A stretch of DNA of 64,000 nucleotides from Kineosporiaceae bacterium (GCA_016713225.1 JADJPO010000001.1:1054001-1118000); one strand, 5' to 3'. Positions 15,734-24,676 are shown, counted from the first letter of the stretch. Notes: a model not told the origin generated them from the letters alone. Program-made: numbers and translations.

Positions 15734-18061
15734 TCAGGCCGACGCGGGCTCGGGGCGGCCGAACAGGTACCCCTGGGCGTGCACGCACCCGATGTCGGCG
15801 AGGTGTTGTGCCTGGCGCTCGGTCTCGACGCCCTCGGCGACCAGGTCGACCCCGAGTCCCTGGGCCAGACCGGTCAGGGCTTCGACGATGCGATCGCACT
15901 GAGTGTCCTCGCCCAGGCCCTGGGTGAAGCTGCGGTCGATCTTGATTCCCGAGACGGGCAGATCGCGCAGGTGCGACAGCGCCGAGAACCCGGTGCCGAA
16001 GTCGTCGACCACGAGCCGCACGCCGAGATCGTCGAGCCGCTCCAGCTGGGAACGTTCCTCGGGTGCCGCCCCGAGCATCACCGACTCGGTCAGTTCGACC
16101 ACCAGCCGGGACGGCGGCAGCCCGGCGGCCGTGAGCGCCGCCTCGACGTCGTCGGCGAGGCTGGTGCCGCGCACCTGCGAGGGCGAGACGTTGATCGCCA
16201 CATAGCCCAGTTGCGGTGTGGCGGCAGCGATCCGGGCCGCCTCGTCGATCACCCAGCGGCCGAGGTCGGCGATCATGCCGGTCTCCTCGGCGACCGTCAG
16301 GAACCGGCTCGGCGGCAGCAGGCCGAGCTCGGGGTGCTGCCAGCGCACCAGGGCCTCGCGGCCGACGATCACCCCCGAGGTGAGATCCACGATCGGCTGC
16401 ACGTGCAACCGCAGCTCGCCCTGGTCCAGCCCGGTGCGCAGCTGACTCTCCAGATCGAGCCGTTCGACGGTGCGCCGTCGCAACGCCTCGTCCATCACCT
16501 GGCAGCCGCCCCGATCGGTGCGCTTGGCCTCGTGCAGCGCGGTGCCGGCGTCGCGCAGCAGACCCAGAGCGTCCTGGCGGGCGGTGTCGAGGCCGGACGT
16601 CGCCGCCGACAACGCGATGCCGATGCTCATCGTGGGGACGATCACCCGGCCGTCGACGGTCATCGGCTGACGGACGGCGTCCAGCACCGTGCGGGCCAGG
16701 TGTCCGGCGTCCTGATCGTCCCGGACGCCGTCTCGCACGATCACGAACTCGTCGCCGGCGAGCCGTGCGGCGATGTCGTCCTGGTTGATCACCCGACGGA
16801 TCCGACCGGCCACCTCCACCAGGATGGCGTCGCCGTACGGCGGGCCGACGCTGTCGTTGACCACGCGGAAGTCGTCCAGGTCGCAGCACAACACGGCCAC
16901 CCGGCGCTGCGGGTCACGACGCCGGGCCGACCGGTCGAGGCTCTCCTGAATGCGCCCGACGCAGCGCGTCCGATTCGCCAGGCCGGTCAGCGAGTCCCGC
17001 GTCGACTGATGGGTGAGCATCTCGACGGCCTGGCGGGTCTCCGAGACGTCCTGGGCCTGCAAGACCAGGTGCAGCACGCTGCCGTCGTCCTCGCAGACCG
17101 GTGCCATGGTGGCGCGCACCCAGACCACCTCGCCGGTGGGGCGCACCAGCCGCTTCTCCAGCTCGTACGAGGCGATCTTGCGAGCGAGCAACTGGTGCAC
17201 CAACGGCGCTTCACGGGGGTGGTCGTCGGGGTGGGTCAGGTCGGCCAGGCCACTGCCGACCAGGTCCTGCGCACTGCGACCCAGCATGCGGGCGAGTGCC
17301 CGATTGACCTGCAGCAACCGGCCGTGAGGGGTGAGCAGCGCGGTGCCGATCGGCGAGGCGTCCATGGTGGCGCGCAATCGACGCTCGGCCATCGCCAGCG
17401 ACCGCCGCAGGGTGGCACTCTCGTCCTGGACCGCCCGGGGGGCACCGGTGCCGTTCGCCGGCTGGGTCACGTGCTGTCGTTCGGTCGCCAGGTCGCGCAG
17501 GGTGGTCACGACGGGGCGGCGTGGGCCGGTCGTCACATCTGCCGACTCGGTCATCTCGATCACGTCGGGGTCGGGGGAGCCCGGTGGGAGGTTCTCCCGA
17601 ACGATCGCCGCCGTGATCGCCGCGGTCACGCAGCTGCCGTCGAGAGTGGTCACGGGCGTCGCCGTGACGACGAGGCGCCGAGCGCTGCCATCGGGGCGGG
17701 GAGTGCTGAGGGTGAAGCTGCGGGGGGCGCCGTCCGGGCCGGCCACGGGCGCCACCGCATGCGCGAGCATCGAACCGGGCAGACCGGCGAGCATGCCGCG
17801 CGCCACGGTGTTGGCCAGCACCACCTCGCCGCTGGGGCCGTGGACGACGACACCGACCGTGACGGCGTCCAAGACCTCGGCAAGGGCCTGGGCCGCATCG
17901 AGGGTGATGATGTCGAGGGTGTCGACGGGGTCGCCGGTCCCGAGAGGTTCGACGCCGCCACCGGAATCGAGGGCGATGGTGGCGTCGTCGCCGGTGGGCG
18001 GGGGGTCGAGCTCACGGGCAGCGCCCTTGGCAGGCGCTGGCACTGCTCCGCGCGCACTCAC
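15734..18061 (-). CDS. PAS-GGDEF-EAL c-di-GMP signalling protein
   Basis: The 775-residue soluble protein has an N-terminal PAS-like region (about 50-150), a clear PAS domain (about 225-345; IGTALLTPHGRLLQVNRALA), a GGDEF domain and a C-terminal EAL domain. The cyclase site reads AGDEF instead of GGDEF, so synthesis is doubtful. The EAL site looks complete: EALVRWQHP, ELTESV, DDFGTG, KIDRSF and EGVET, so hydrolysis of c-di-GMP is the likely output, perhaps with GTP sensing by the altered GGDEF domain. GTG 18061 has GGGAGGGG six bases upstream. No membrane helix is visible. Confidence 0.9.
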   Translation of the reverse strand: MSARGAVPAPAKGAARELDPPPTGDDATIALDSGGGVEPLGTGDPVDTLDIITLDAAQALAEVLDAVTVGVVVHGPSGEVVLANTVARGMLAGLPGSMLAHAVAPVAGPDGAPRSFTLSTPRPDGSARRLVVTATPVTTLDGSCVTAAITAAIVRENLPPGSPDPDVIEMTESADVTTGPRRPVVTTLRDLATERQHVTQPANGTGAPRAVQDESATLRRSLAMAERRLRATMDASPIGTALLTPHGRLLQVNRALARMLGRSAQDLVGSGLADLTHPDDHPREAPLVHQLLARKIASYELEKRLVRPTGEVVWVRATMAPVCEDDGSVLHLVLQAQDVSETRQAVEMLTHQSTRDSLTGLANRTRCVGRIQESLDRSARRRDPQRRVAVLCCDLDDFRVVNDSVGPPYGDAILVEVAGRIRRVINQDDIAARLAGDEFVIVRDGVRDDQDAGHLARTVLDAVRQPMTVDGRVIVPTMSIGIALSAATSGLDTARQDALGLLRDAGTALHEAKRTDRGGCQVMDEALRRRTVERLDLESQLRTGLDQGELRLHVQPIVDLTSGVIVGREALVRWQHPELGLLPPSRFLTVAEETGMIADLGRWVIDEAARIAAATPQLGYVAINVSPSQVRGTSLADDVEAALTAAGLPPSRLVVELTESVMLGAAPEERSQLERLDDLGVRLVVDDFGTGFSALSHLRDLPVSGIKIDRSFTQGLGEDTQCDRIVEALTGLAQGLGVDLVAEGVETERQAQHLADIGCVHAQGYLFGRPEPASA

Positions 18062-18251
18062 GTGAACCCCTCCCGTTGATTACTCGCAGTTTAGGAAGAA
18101 CTACGATCTGCGGTCGTGAGGTGGTCCTCGTCAGAACGGTTGAAAGCCGACCGGCGTTCGGGCGAGACCTCGTCCCAACCGCCTGGAGTCACTGCGTGAC
18201 GGATGGGACGCAGGGGGCGTGTGGCGACGTCCGGGGTCACCCCCGTGCGCG

Positions 18252-18279
18252 TTCCTGGGGGGTGTCACCCGGGTACGAT
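18252..18279 (+). promoter_or_regulatory. Promoter of the tRNA-Thr gene
   Basis: TTCCTG (18252-18257) and TACGAT (18274-18279) are separated by 16 bases and end 11 bases before the tRNA. The preceding stretch (18062-18251) holds only the ribosome site of the divergent GGDEF-EAL gene. Confidence 0.5.
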
Positions 18280-18290
18280 CGGAGCCCTTC

Positions 18291-18363
18291 GCCCGTGTAG
18301 CTCAGTGGCCAGAGCAACCGCCTTGTAAGCGGTAGGTCGTCGGTTCGACTCCGACCACGGGCT
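18291..18363 (+). tRNA. tRNA-Thr (anticodon TGT)
   Basis: The cloverleaf is complete: acceptor arms GCCCGTG (18291-18297) and CACGGGC (18356-18362), D-loop with AGTGG, anticodon stem around loop CTTGTAA, and T-arm GTCGG-TTCGACT-CCGAC. Anticodon TGT reads ACA and other ACN codons as threonine. The 3' CCA is not encoded. Confidence 0.95.
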
Positions 18364-18423
18364 CGACCGCGGGCTCGATCGCGGACCGTGGGCACCGAGG
18401 GGTGGTGGCCCTGGCGAGACGAC

Positions 18424-19665
18424 TCAGGTGAGGCCGAGCTCGTAGGCCTCTTCCCAGAGTTCCTCGCGGATGCGCGGGTGAGCGGCGTTCTCGATCAGGT
18501 TGCGCGCCTGGGTGCGGTCGTCCTGGCCACGGATCTCGGCCACGCCGTGCTCGGTCACCACGGCGCTCGGCTGGAACGAGGTCAGTGGCTCCTCGATCAG
18601 CGGCACGATCGTCGAGACGTCGGCCTTGGGGTGCCACGAGCGCAGGGCGATGAAGGCCTGCCCGCCGTCGGAGTGCAGCGCCCCCACGATGAAGTCGGTC
18701 TGGCCGCCGAAACCCGAGTAGATCCGGCCCTTGATGCGGGAGGCGTTGGCCTGCGCGAACAGGTCGACCTGCAGGGCCGTGTTGACCGAGACCATGTTCG
18801 GGTGTCGGGCGATGTTGGCCGGCTCGTTGGTGACCTCGGTGCGCAGCATCTGCACCCGCGGGTTGCGGTGCACCCAGGTGTAGAGGTCGGCCGTGCCGAT
18901 CAGGAAGGACGCCGTCAACGGGGTGGTGGGGTCCATGCACCCCGCTCGTTCCAGCGCGAGGACCCCGTCACTGAACATCTCGGTCCACACCCGCATGTCC
19001 CGGTGCTGGGTCAGCCGGCTCACCACGGCATCCGGCACCCCGCCGATCCCCAACTGCAGCGTCGAACCCGATCTCACGCGCGCCGTGATCAGCTCGCCGA
19101 TCGCCTGGCTGGTCTCGTCCAGGTCGCCCATCGTCAGTTCGGGGAGCGGTTCATCCGCCTCGATCGCGTAGTCGATCTCGTCGACGTCGATCTCGGCGTT
19201 GCCGAAGGTGTAGGGCATGTGCGAGTTGACCTGGGCTATCACGACTCCACCGCTGAGTCGGGCGGCGTCGATCGCCGACGGCAGGATGTTGACCTCGATG
19301 CCGAGTGAGACCCGCCCGTTGTGCGGTGGCGAGGTGTGGACGACGACCACGTCCGGCACCAGCGAGCTGCTGAAGAGCCGGGGGACGAGTGAGAGCCGGG
19401 TCGGGACGTATCGCAGGTTGGGCGCCCCGCGCATGCCCGGCCCGACGAACGAGGTCTCGAGCGTGACGCCAGGGCGCTGTGGCAGGCCGCGCTGTCCGTT
19501 GAGCAGATACACGCTGTACTGCTCGAGAACCTGGTCCACCTGGCGCAGCACGGACCAGGGTGTGGCCACGTTGCCCGAGACCACCAGGCGGGGCGGGTTG
19601 GGGGCGCGGCGCTGGGCGACCTGGCTCAGGATGGTGGCGAGTTCGCCGTCCTCGATCGTTCTCAC
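18424..19665 (-). CDS. Acetyl-CoA hydrolase/transferase family (class I CoA-transferase)
   Basis: This 413-residue protein shows both halves of the acetyl-CoA hydrolase/4-hydroxybutyrate CoA-transferase family: an N-terminal domain ending in ARLSGGVVIAQVN, a central LQLGIGGVPDAVVSRL, the region with the catalytic glutamate (WTEMFSDGV), and the C-terminal SGFGGQTDFIVGA block. These enzymes move CoA between acids through a glutamyl-CoA intermediate; the substrate cannot be told. GTG 19665 is preferred because CAGGCT (19673-19678) lies seven bases upstream; the frame continues to 19704. It converges on tRNA-Thr. Confidence 0.85.
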   Translation of the reverse strand: MRTIEDGELATILSQVAQRRAPNPPRLVVSGNVATPWSVLRQVDQVLEQYSVYLLNGQRGLPQRPGVTLETSFVGPGMRGAPNLRYVPTRLSLVPRLFSSSLVPDVVVVHTSPPHNGRVSLGIEVNILPSAIDAARLSGGVVIAQVNSHMPYTFGNAEIDVDEIDYAIEADEPLPELTMGDLDETSQAIGELITARVRSGSTLQLGIGGVPDAVVSRLTQHRDMRVWTEMFSDGVLALERAGCMDPTTPLTASFLIGTADLYTWVHRNPRVQMLRTEVTNEPANIARHPNMVSVNTALQVDLFAQANASRIKGRIYSGFGGQTDFIVGALHSDGGQAFIALRSWHPKADVSTIVPLIEEPLTSFQPSAVVTEHGVAEIRGQDDRTQARNLIENAAHPRIREELWEEAYELGLT

Positions 19666-19932
19666 GGCGTCCAGCCTGCCAGGAGGGCGGGGTCGGCTGC
19701 TCACGCCGGGTGGCCCGAGGCCGGTGAGAGGCGGTGAGAAGGGTCATGCCACCGACCGCTGGGCTCATCGCACTCGTCGAGCTCGAGGGCTCGTTGAGCC
19801 GGGTGGGGGATCCCGCGGGTTGACGGTGCAGGGTGTCCTGGTGTGCCCTAGCGTGGGGACTCATACACCGTCGTTCTGGGGACGTTGATCGGTGACACGG
19901 GGACATGGCGATGAATGCAGGTCGGCTCCGTG

Positions 19933-20415
19933 ATGATCACACCTCAACGCCGTGACCCTGAGCAATCTTACGAGCACATGGAGTGGGTCCTCTCCGACGC
20001 CTGGGTGCTCGCCGCGGCTCGGGTCAGCGGCTCTCTGGAGAACCGTGCCGGTCTGTTCGACCTCGTGGCGGCCTGTGACGCCGTGAACCAGCTCATCGTC
20101 TCGCGCGAGGATCTCGAGCACGCCATGGCGATGTTGGTCGGGGCTGACCTGATGGTGGCCGACGAGTACGGGATCGCCGTCACCGACGCCGGCCGGCGGA
20201 TCGTGGCGCGGGCCGGACGATCCGTGGTCTCGACCGCCGCGGGCGCCCATCGTGCCCAACGCGGAACCCGGATCGAGGCGCTCTATCGCCTGCTGAGCGA
20301 GATACCGGCGACGCCCGTGCCCTTCGAACTCGACCCGCGGACGTACGAGGCGGCCTGTCTGGAGTATCGGCACACGCGGTGGAACGAGTTGCGCAAGACC
20401 GAACGCCGCTACTGA
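19933..20415 (+). CDS. Hypothetical protein with a winged-helix-like core
   Basis: I do not recognise the family. The 160-residue protein is soluble and mostly helical; LSDAWVLAAARVSGS, DLVAACDAVNQLIVSREDLEHAMAMLVGADL and MVADEYGIAVTDAGRRIV look like a helix-helix-wing arrangement as seen in small winged-helix proteins. The C-terminus is charged. Start choices are ATG 19915 and ATG 19933; the later is preferred because the earlier lacks a ribosome site. The 267 bases between this start and the CoA-transferase hold a possible TAGCGT box at 19849-19854 and nothing else clear. Confidence 0.6.
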   Translation: MITPQRRDPEQSYEHMEWVLSDAWVLAAARVSGSLENRAGLFDLVAACDAVNQLIVSREDLEHAMAMLVGADLMVADEYGIAVTDAGRRIVARAGRSVVSTAAGAHRAQRGTRIEALYRLLSEIPATPVPFELDPRTYEAACLEYRHTRWNELRKTERRY

Positions 20416-20441
20416 GGCAGGGCTGATTCCGGCGACCCCGA

Positions 20442-21119
20442 TCAGGGCAGGTGCCAGTCGATCGGCGCGGCGCCCCGCTCGGTCAGCAGGGCGTTGGCCC
20501 GGCTGAACGGCCGTGACCCGAAGAACCCCCGGTCAGCGGACATCGGGCTCGGGTGAGCACTCTCGATGCGTGGGGTGGCGCCGAGCAGGGGCCGCAGTGT
20601 CTGGGCATCGCGTCCCCACAGGATGGCCACCAGGGGTGCGTCGCGGGCCACCAGCGCCGAGATCGCGGCGTCCGTGACCTTCTCCCAACCCTGACCGCGA
20701 TGCGAACCGGGCGAACCGGGGGCGACGGTCAGCACCCGGTTGAGCAGCAGGACGCCGCGTCGCGCCCACGGGGTCAGGTCACCGTTGGTCGGACGGGGTG
20801 CGCCGACGTCCTCGGACAACTCACGGAAGATGTTCTGCAGGCTGCGCGGGATCGGCCGAACCTCGGGGGAGACCGAGAACGACAACCCGACAGGGTGCCC
20901 GGGCGTGGGGTAGGGGTCCTGGCCGACGATCAGGACCCGGACGTCGTCCATCGGCTGGGTGAAGGCTCGCAGGATGTTCTCGCCCGCCGGCAGGTAACCG
21001 CGTCCGGCCGCCACCTCGCCCCGCAGGAAGTCACCGAGCGCCGACACGGTGTCGTGAACGGGCTCGAGAGCTCGCGCCCACCCTGCCTCGACCAGCTCCG
21101 ACAAGGGACGTGGAGTCAC
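20442..21119 (-). CDS. ung: Uracil-DNA glycosylase, family 1
   Basis: Both family 1 motifs are present: GQDPYPTPGH with the catalytic Asp, and HPSPMSADRGFFGS with the catalytic His and DNA-intercalating loop. The enzyme removes uracil from DNA as the first step of base-excision repair. Length, 225 residues, is normal. GTG 21119 is chosen because TACAGT (21128-21133) lies eight bases upstream, giving a leaderless mRNA; the frame stays open to 21152. It lies tail to tail with the hypothetical gene at 19933-20415. Confidence 0.93.
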   Translation of the reverse strand: MTPRPLSELVEAGWARALEPVHDTVSALGDFLRGEVAAGRGYLPAGENILRAFTQPMDDVRVLIVGQDPYPTPGHPVGLSFSVSPEVRPIPRSLQNIFRELSEDVGAPRPTNGDLTPWARRGVLLLNRVLTVAPGSPGSHRGQGWEKVTDAAISALVARDAPLVAILWGRDAQTLRPLLGATPRIESAHPSPMSADRGFFGSRPFSRANALLTERGAAPIDWHLP

Positions 21120-21127
21120 GGCGACCG

Positions 21128-21133
21128 ACTGTA
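21128..21133 (-). promoter_or_regulatory. -10 box of a leaderless ung promoter
   Basis: On the minus strand TACAGT is followed by eight bases and the GTG of ung. Confidence 0.5.
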
Positions 21134-21354
21134 CCCGGGAGGGCTCGAGCACCGGCGCACCACGAGATCCCCGCGGTGGCCCGCGCTTGTCGGTGGGCGC
21201 ATCTAGACTCCACCCGTGCAGGTGCAGCAGTACAGGCGGCCTCGCCGTCCGGGACGACCCGGGTGGGTGGGTTGGCGGGGGCGCCGGTTCGACGGAATGA
21301 CACCGGTGTCGTTTCCCCCGTACAGTGACGCCGCCGTGCCACTGGAGGACATGA

Positions 21355-21636
21355 ATGGAAGCCGCACGTCTCGTGGAGCCTCAGGTCGACTCGTTGTCAG
21401 CGCGCGATCGCGAGATCCTCGCGTTCGAACGGCAGTGGTGGAAGTACGCCGGTGCCAAGGAGCAGGCGGTGCGCGACCTGTTCGAGATGTCCTCGACGCG
21501 GTACTACCAGGTGCTCAACTCCCTGATCGACCGCCCGGCTGCCCTGGCTCACGACCCCATGCTGGTCAAGCGGCTGCGCCGGATGCGCCAAACGCGTCAG
21601 CGGGCGCGGTCGGCGCGCCGGTTGGGCATGGGCTGA
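21355..21636 (+). CDS. DUF3263 helix-turn-helix protein
   Basis: The 93-residue protein contains LSARDREILAFERQWWKYAG followed by AKEQAVRDLFEMSSTRYYQV, the signature of DUF3263, a small sigma-factor-region-4-like helix-turn-helix family found next to LytR_C, cspA and groEL genes in actinobacteria. The C-terminus is very basic. GGAGG (21344-21348) precedes the start at ATG 21355; an overlapping ATG at 21351 is out of frame. It probably forms an operon with the LytR_C gene 64 bases downstream. Confidence 0.9.
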   Translation: MEAARLVEPQVDSLSARDREILAFERQWWKYAGAKEQAVRDLFEMSSTRYYQVLNSLIDRPAALAHDPMLVKRLRRMRQTRQRARSARRLGMG

Positions 21637-21700
21637 CGATCCGTCGTCGACGGCTCCGATTCGCGCTGGTCCGGGGGCGGGCAATCCGAGAGGTGAGGTC

Positions 21701-22297
21701 ATGACGATGACCCGAAACGATCCCGACGAGCGGTTCGACGTCGTCGATGTCTCGCGCCGGGGGGCGCATCGCGCTCGACCGAACCCGGTCACCGGGCTGC
21801 TGCCCCTGGTGGCGCTGGCCGTCGTGGTGTTCGCCGTGGTCGGGGTGGCGGTGATGCTCTTCGGCCGTGACGGCACCAGTGGCTCGCCGCAGGCCGGCGC
21901 CGTGCCCAAGGCCTCGGCCAGTGTCCCCGTGATCACCAGTCCGAGCCCGCAGGTGGAGCAGTCCTCGCCGGCCCCGAGCGCCTCGTCGGCGAGTCAACCG
22001 GCCGCGACCGTCGACAAGAAGGTCACGCTGAACTTCTACAACGGCACCAGCCCCAACATCCCCGGCCACAGTCGCAAGGCCGCCGCGCAGCTCGAGGCTG
22101 CCGGGTGGAGGGTCGGCACCGTCCTGCCGTGGGACGGCGCACCCGTCAGCCGCACCACCGTGTACTACGGCGATGCCGTGCAGCTCGAGACCGCGCGCGC
22201 CGTGGTGAAGGCGCTGGGGGCCGGCACGGTGAAGCTGAACACCGTCAAGGCGGCTCAGGGGCTGGCCGTCGTGGTCAGCAACGACTACACGCCCTGA
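21701..22297 (+). CDS. Membrane-anchored LytR_C-domain protein
   Basis: A single N-terminal membrane helix (residues 31-52, LLPLVALAVVVFAVVGVAVM) is followed by a Ser/Pro/Ala-rich spacer and a C-terminal LytR_C domain (about 105-198; VTLNFYNGTSPNIPGHSRK, GWRV, VYYGDAVQLETARAVV). The domain is found at the end of LytR-CpsA-Psr cell-wall enzymes but here stands alone outside the membrane, with no LCP catalytic domain. GAGAGGTGAGGTC precedes ATG 21701. It ends overlapping the last 13 bases of the convergent gene. Confidence 0.88.
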   Translation: MTMTRNDPDERFDVVDVSRRGAHRARPNPVTGLLPLVALAVVVFAVVGVAVMLFGRDGTSGSPQAGAVPKASASVPVITSPSPQVEQSSPAPSASSASQPAATVDKKVTLNFYNGTSPNIPGHSRKAAAQLEAAGWRVGTVLPWDGAPVSRTTVYYGDAVQLETARAVVKALGAGTVKLNTVKAAQGLAVVVSNDYTP

Positions 22298-22722
22298 GGT
22301 CCCGACCGCTGCGGGTCGTGGACGTACCCGCCGTCGGCCAGACCGGCGCGTACCTCGAAGATGTTGCGCAGGGCGACGTTGCCGGTGTGCCACCACGACC
22401 AGGCGCAGGCGAGGAAGTAGGCCGGCAGGAAGCCGAACGGGCCGACCCAGCAGGCGTACTGCGTCGCGTGGCGTGACTCGTGGTCGATGAGGCCGGGCAG
22501 GGCCTCGGCCTCGGCTCGGCTCATGCGCAACAACACCACATTGCCGATGGTGACCGCTCGTGCCGTGCCACCGGGGAAGGCCGAACGGTAGTTCTCGGCG
22601 AGCACCAGACCGCGCGGGCCGCGACGCAGCCGGCCACCTCCGGCGAGCCCCACGATCAGGCCCAGTGGGGTCGACAGATTCACCAGGTTGACCACCTGCC
22701 GGACCCGGAGCAGCGGCGTCAT
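22285..22722 (-). CDS. Membrane-associated protein with an HExxH-like motif
   Basis: The 145-residue protein has LIDHESRHATQYACWVGPFG, in which HESRH fits the zinc-protease motif HExxH, and a hydrophobic stretch around FLPAYFLACAWSWW. An N-terminal hydrophobic segment (TPLGLIVGLAGG) is also present. I know similar small proteins from other bacteria only as hypotheticals. Whether it is a peptidase is unproven: the usual downstream third ligand is not obvious. TAGGCT (22729-22734) sits six bases before the ATG, and GGAGGC lies in the same gap, so it could be leaderless or not. Confidence 0.65.
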   Translation of the reverse strand: MTPLLRVRQVVNLVNLSTPLGLIVGLAGGGRLRRGPRGLVLAENYRSAFPGGTARAVTIGNVVLLRMSRAEAEALPGLIDHESRHATQYACWVGPFGFLPAYFLACAWSWWHTGNVALRNIFEVRAGLADGGYVHDPQRSGPQGV

Positions 22723-22927
22723 GCCTCCAGCCTACGCACCGTGCCGCGACGGCTCATCGAGGTACTTGGCGCGACCAGCGGCGGTCTCTGACCGTTGCTC
22801 GCGCGGTGAGCGGCGACGGCCCCGATTCGGTGACAACCCGTGGGCGTGGTCCACTGCCATCGAACGATGTCGAGGTTCGGCGCGGCGTGGATGACCTTGC
22901 AGGGGTGCCTCACCGACGCTCCTTCGC

Positions 22928-22933
22928 TACAGT
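22928..22933 (+). promoter_or_regulatory. Candidate -10 box giving a long cspA leader
   Basis: TACAGT at 22928-22933 would start transcription near 22940, leaving a leader of about 155 bases before cspA. The 372-base gap 22723-23094 otherwise holds no gene I can support. Confidence 0.35.
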
Positions 22934-23094
22934 TGGCGCCGGTCGAACAGTTCGATGAGCTCGTCCTCTGTTGGCAGAGAGGCCCGCACGTCGGACTCGC
23001 CTCGGGCGGCCCTGGACCGGGCCGGTCCGTGGAGTGTGAGACCCGGCCCGGGTGCCGTGCACGGGTCGCACAGGTTGGAGCAACAGGAGCGGGT

Positions 23095-23298
23095 ATGGCT
23101 CAGGGCACCGTCAAGTGGTTCAACGCCGAGAAGGGCTACGGCTTCATCACCGTCGACGGGGGCGGGGCTGATGTCTTCGTCCACTGGTCGGCGATCCAGG
23201 GCGAGGGGTACAAGTCCCTGGACGAAGGTCAGCGCGTGGAGTTCGAGGTAGGCCAGGGTCAGAAGGGTCCACAGGCCGAGGCGGTTCACCCCGTCTGA
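23095..23298 (+). CDS. cspA: Cold-shock protein (CspA family)
   Basis: This 67-residue single cold-shock domain begins MAQGTVKWFNAEKGYGFI and contains the RNP1 motif KGYGFI and RNP2 VFVHWSAI. Such proteins bind single-stranded RNA and DNA and act as RNA chaperones. A CAGGAGCGG ribosome site precedes ATG 23095. Position between the LytR_C and MurT genes, with groEL nearby, follows a familiar actinobacterial order. A long untranslated leader is possible, as in other cold-shock genes. Confidence 0.97.
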   Translation: MAQGTVKWFNAEKGYGFITVDGGGADVFVHWSAIQGEGYKSLDEGQRVEFEVGQGQKGPQAEAVHPV

Positions 23299-23377
23299 GG
23301 CGCTGGGCCGTCATGACTCGATCGTTCGAGGTCGTCTCCCTCCGGGGAGGCGGCCTCGTTCGTCGGTCCGGGGCGAT

Positions 23378-23383
23378 TACCCT
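23378..23383 (+). promoter_or_regulatory. -10 box of the leaderless murT-gatD promoter
   Basis: TACCCT is followed by GACCGA and GTG 23390; no ribosome site fits between them. Confidence 0.6.
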
Positions 23384-23389
23384 GACCGA

Positions 23390-24676
23390 GTGACCACAGC
23401 GCCCGAGAGGACCGCCGACCACACGCCGTCCTCGGCCGAGGCCCGCACCTGGCGCACCCGGCTGGCGCTGAACGCCGGACGGTTGGCCGGAGGCCTGTCC
23501 CGTCGTCTGGGCCGCGGCTCGGGGGTGGTGGTGCGGGGCCGGGTGGTGCTCGCGCTGGACCCCGATGCGCTGCAGGTGCTGGCAACCGGCCGACGCAGCG
23601 TGGTGATCACCGGTACCAACGGCAAGTCGACCACCACCCGGTTGATGGCTGCGGCCCTGGGGGGCGTGGTGGCGACCAACTCCACCGGCGCCAACATGGC
23701 ACCCGGCATCGTCTCGGCGCTGGATGACTCCGATGCCCCCCTGGCCGTGCTCGAGGCCGACGAGCTGCACGTGCCCTCGGTGATGCGACAGACCCACCCC
23801 GAGGTGGTGATCACGCTCAACCTGACGCGTGACCAGCTCGACCGCACCCACGAGGTGAGCCGCACGGCGCAGGTGTGGTCGCGCGCCTTCACCGACGAAC
23901 CCGGCGTGATCGTGGTGGCCAACGCCGCCGACCCGCACGTGGCCGATGCCGCCTTCGCCGGTCGCCCGATCTGGGTTGATCCCGGGCTGCGCTGGACCGA
24001 GGACGCCAGCGTCTGTCCACGCTGTGGGGCGGTGCTGCACTGGTCGCAGCCGTCGGCGGTCGAGCTCACCCGGTGGAGCTGTGGGTGCGGCTTCGCGATG
24101 CCGACCCCCGACTACGTGCTCACCCCGGACGGCGTGCGCCTGCCGGACGGTCGGTCGTTGCCGTTCACGCTGCGGCTGCCGGGCGATGTCAACCGCGGCA
24201 ACGCCATCTTCGCGATCGCGGCCGCCGTGGCGTTGGGTGTGCCCGCCGAGAACGCGGCCGCCCGGGTCGGTGAGGTCGAGGTGGTCGACGGTCGGTACGC
24301 CACGCTGGAGCTGGGTGGTCGACAGGCGCCGTTGCTGCTGGCCAAGAACCCCGCGGGGTGGGCCGCCGCGCTGAGCATGATCCCGGACGATGCGGTGATG
24401 GCCATCGGCATCAATGCCCGGATCGCGGACGGCACCGATACCTCGTGGTTGTGGGACGTGCCGTTCGAGCGGCTGGCGGGTCGGGTGGTCGGCGCCACCG
24501 GCGATCGCCGCGACGACCTGGCCGTTCGATTGCACTACGCCGGTGCCACCCCGATCGTCGAGCCCGACCTGCTGCGGCTGGCCGAGCTGTTGCCGCCGGG
24601 GCCGATGGTGGTGGCGGCCAATTACACCGCCTTCCGCGAGATGCGCCGCTACGTCGACGGGGGACTGAACGTATGA
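23390..24676 (+). CDS. murT: Lipid II isoglutaminyl synthase, MurT subunit
   Basis: The Mur-ligase ATP-binding loop TGTNGKSTTTRL lies near residue 75. A four-cysteine zinc ribbon (CPRC near 207 and CGCG near 231) is inserted in the middle domain and the C-terminal DUF1727 domain follows, all features of MurT. With GatD it amidates the D-glutamate of peptidoglycan lipid II, using ATP and glutamine-derived ammonia. The GTG start is given by the leaderless promoter. Its stop overlaps the ATG of gatD by four bases, so the pair is translationally coupled. Confidence 0.95.
   Translation: MTTAPERTADHTPSSAEARTWRTRLALNAGRLAGGLSRRLGRGSGVVVRGRVVLALDPDALQVLATGRRSVVITGTNGKSTTTRLMAAALGGVVATNSTGANMAPGIVSALDDSDAPLAVLEADELHVPSVMRQTHPEVVITLNLTRDQLDRTHEVSRTAQVWSRAFTDEPGVIVVANAADPHVADAAFAGRPIWVDPGLRWTEDASVCPRCGAVLHWSQPSAVELTRWSCGCGFAMPTPDYVLTPDGVRLPDGRSLPFTLRLPGDVNRGNAIFAIAAAVALGVPAENAAARVGEVEVVDGRYATLELGGRQAPLLLAKNPAGWAAALSMIPDDAVMAIGINARIADGTDTSWLWDVPFERLAGRVVGATGDRRDDLAVRLHYAGATPIVEPDLLRLAELLPPGPMVVAANYTAFREMRRYVDGGLNV

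Noticed and set aside
15779..18079. 766-codon plus-strand frame
   Set aside because: It mirrors the PAS-GGDEF-EAL gene; composition is His/Gly/Asp-rich with no domain.
22927..23289. 120-codon minus-strand frame upstream of and opposite cspA
   Set aside because: It covers the cspA coding region in antisense, shows no recognisable domain, and has no promoter or ribosome site.
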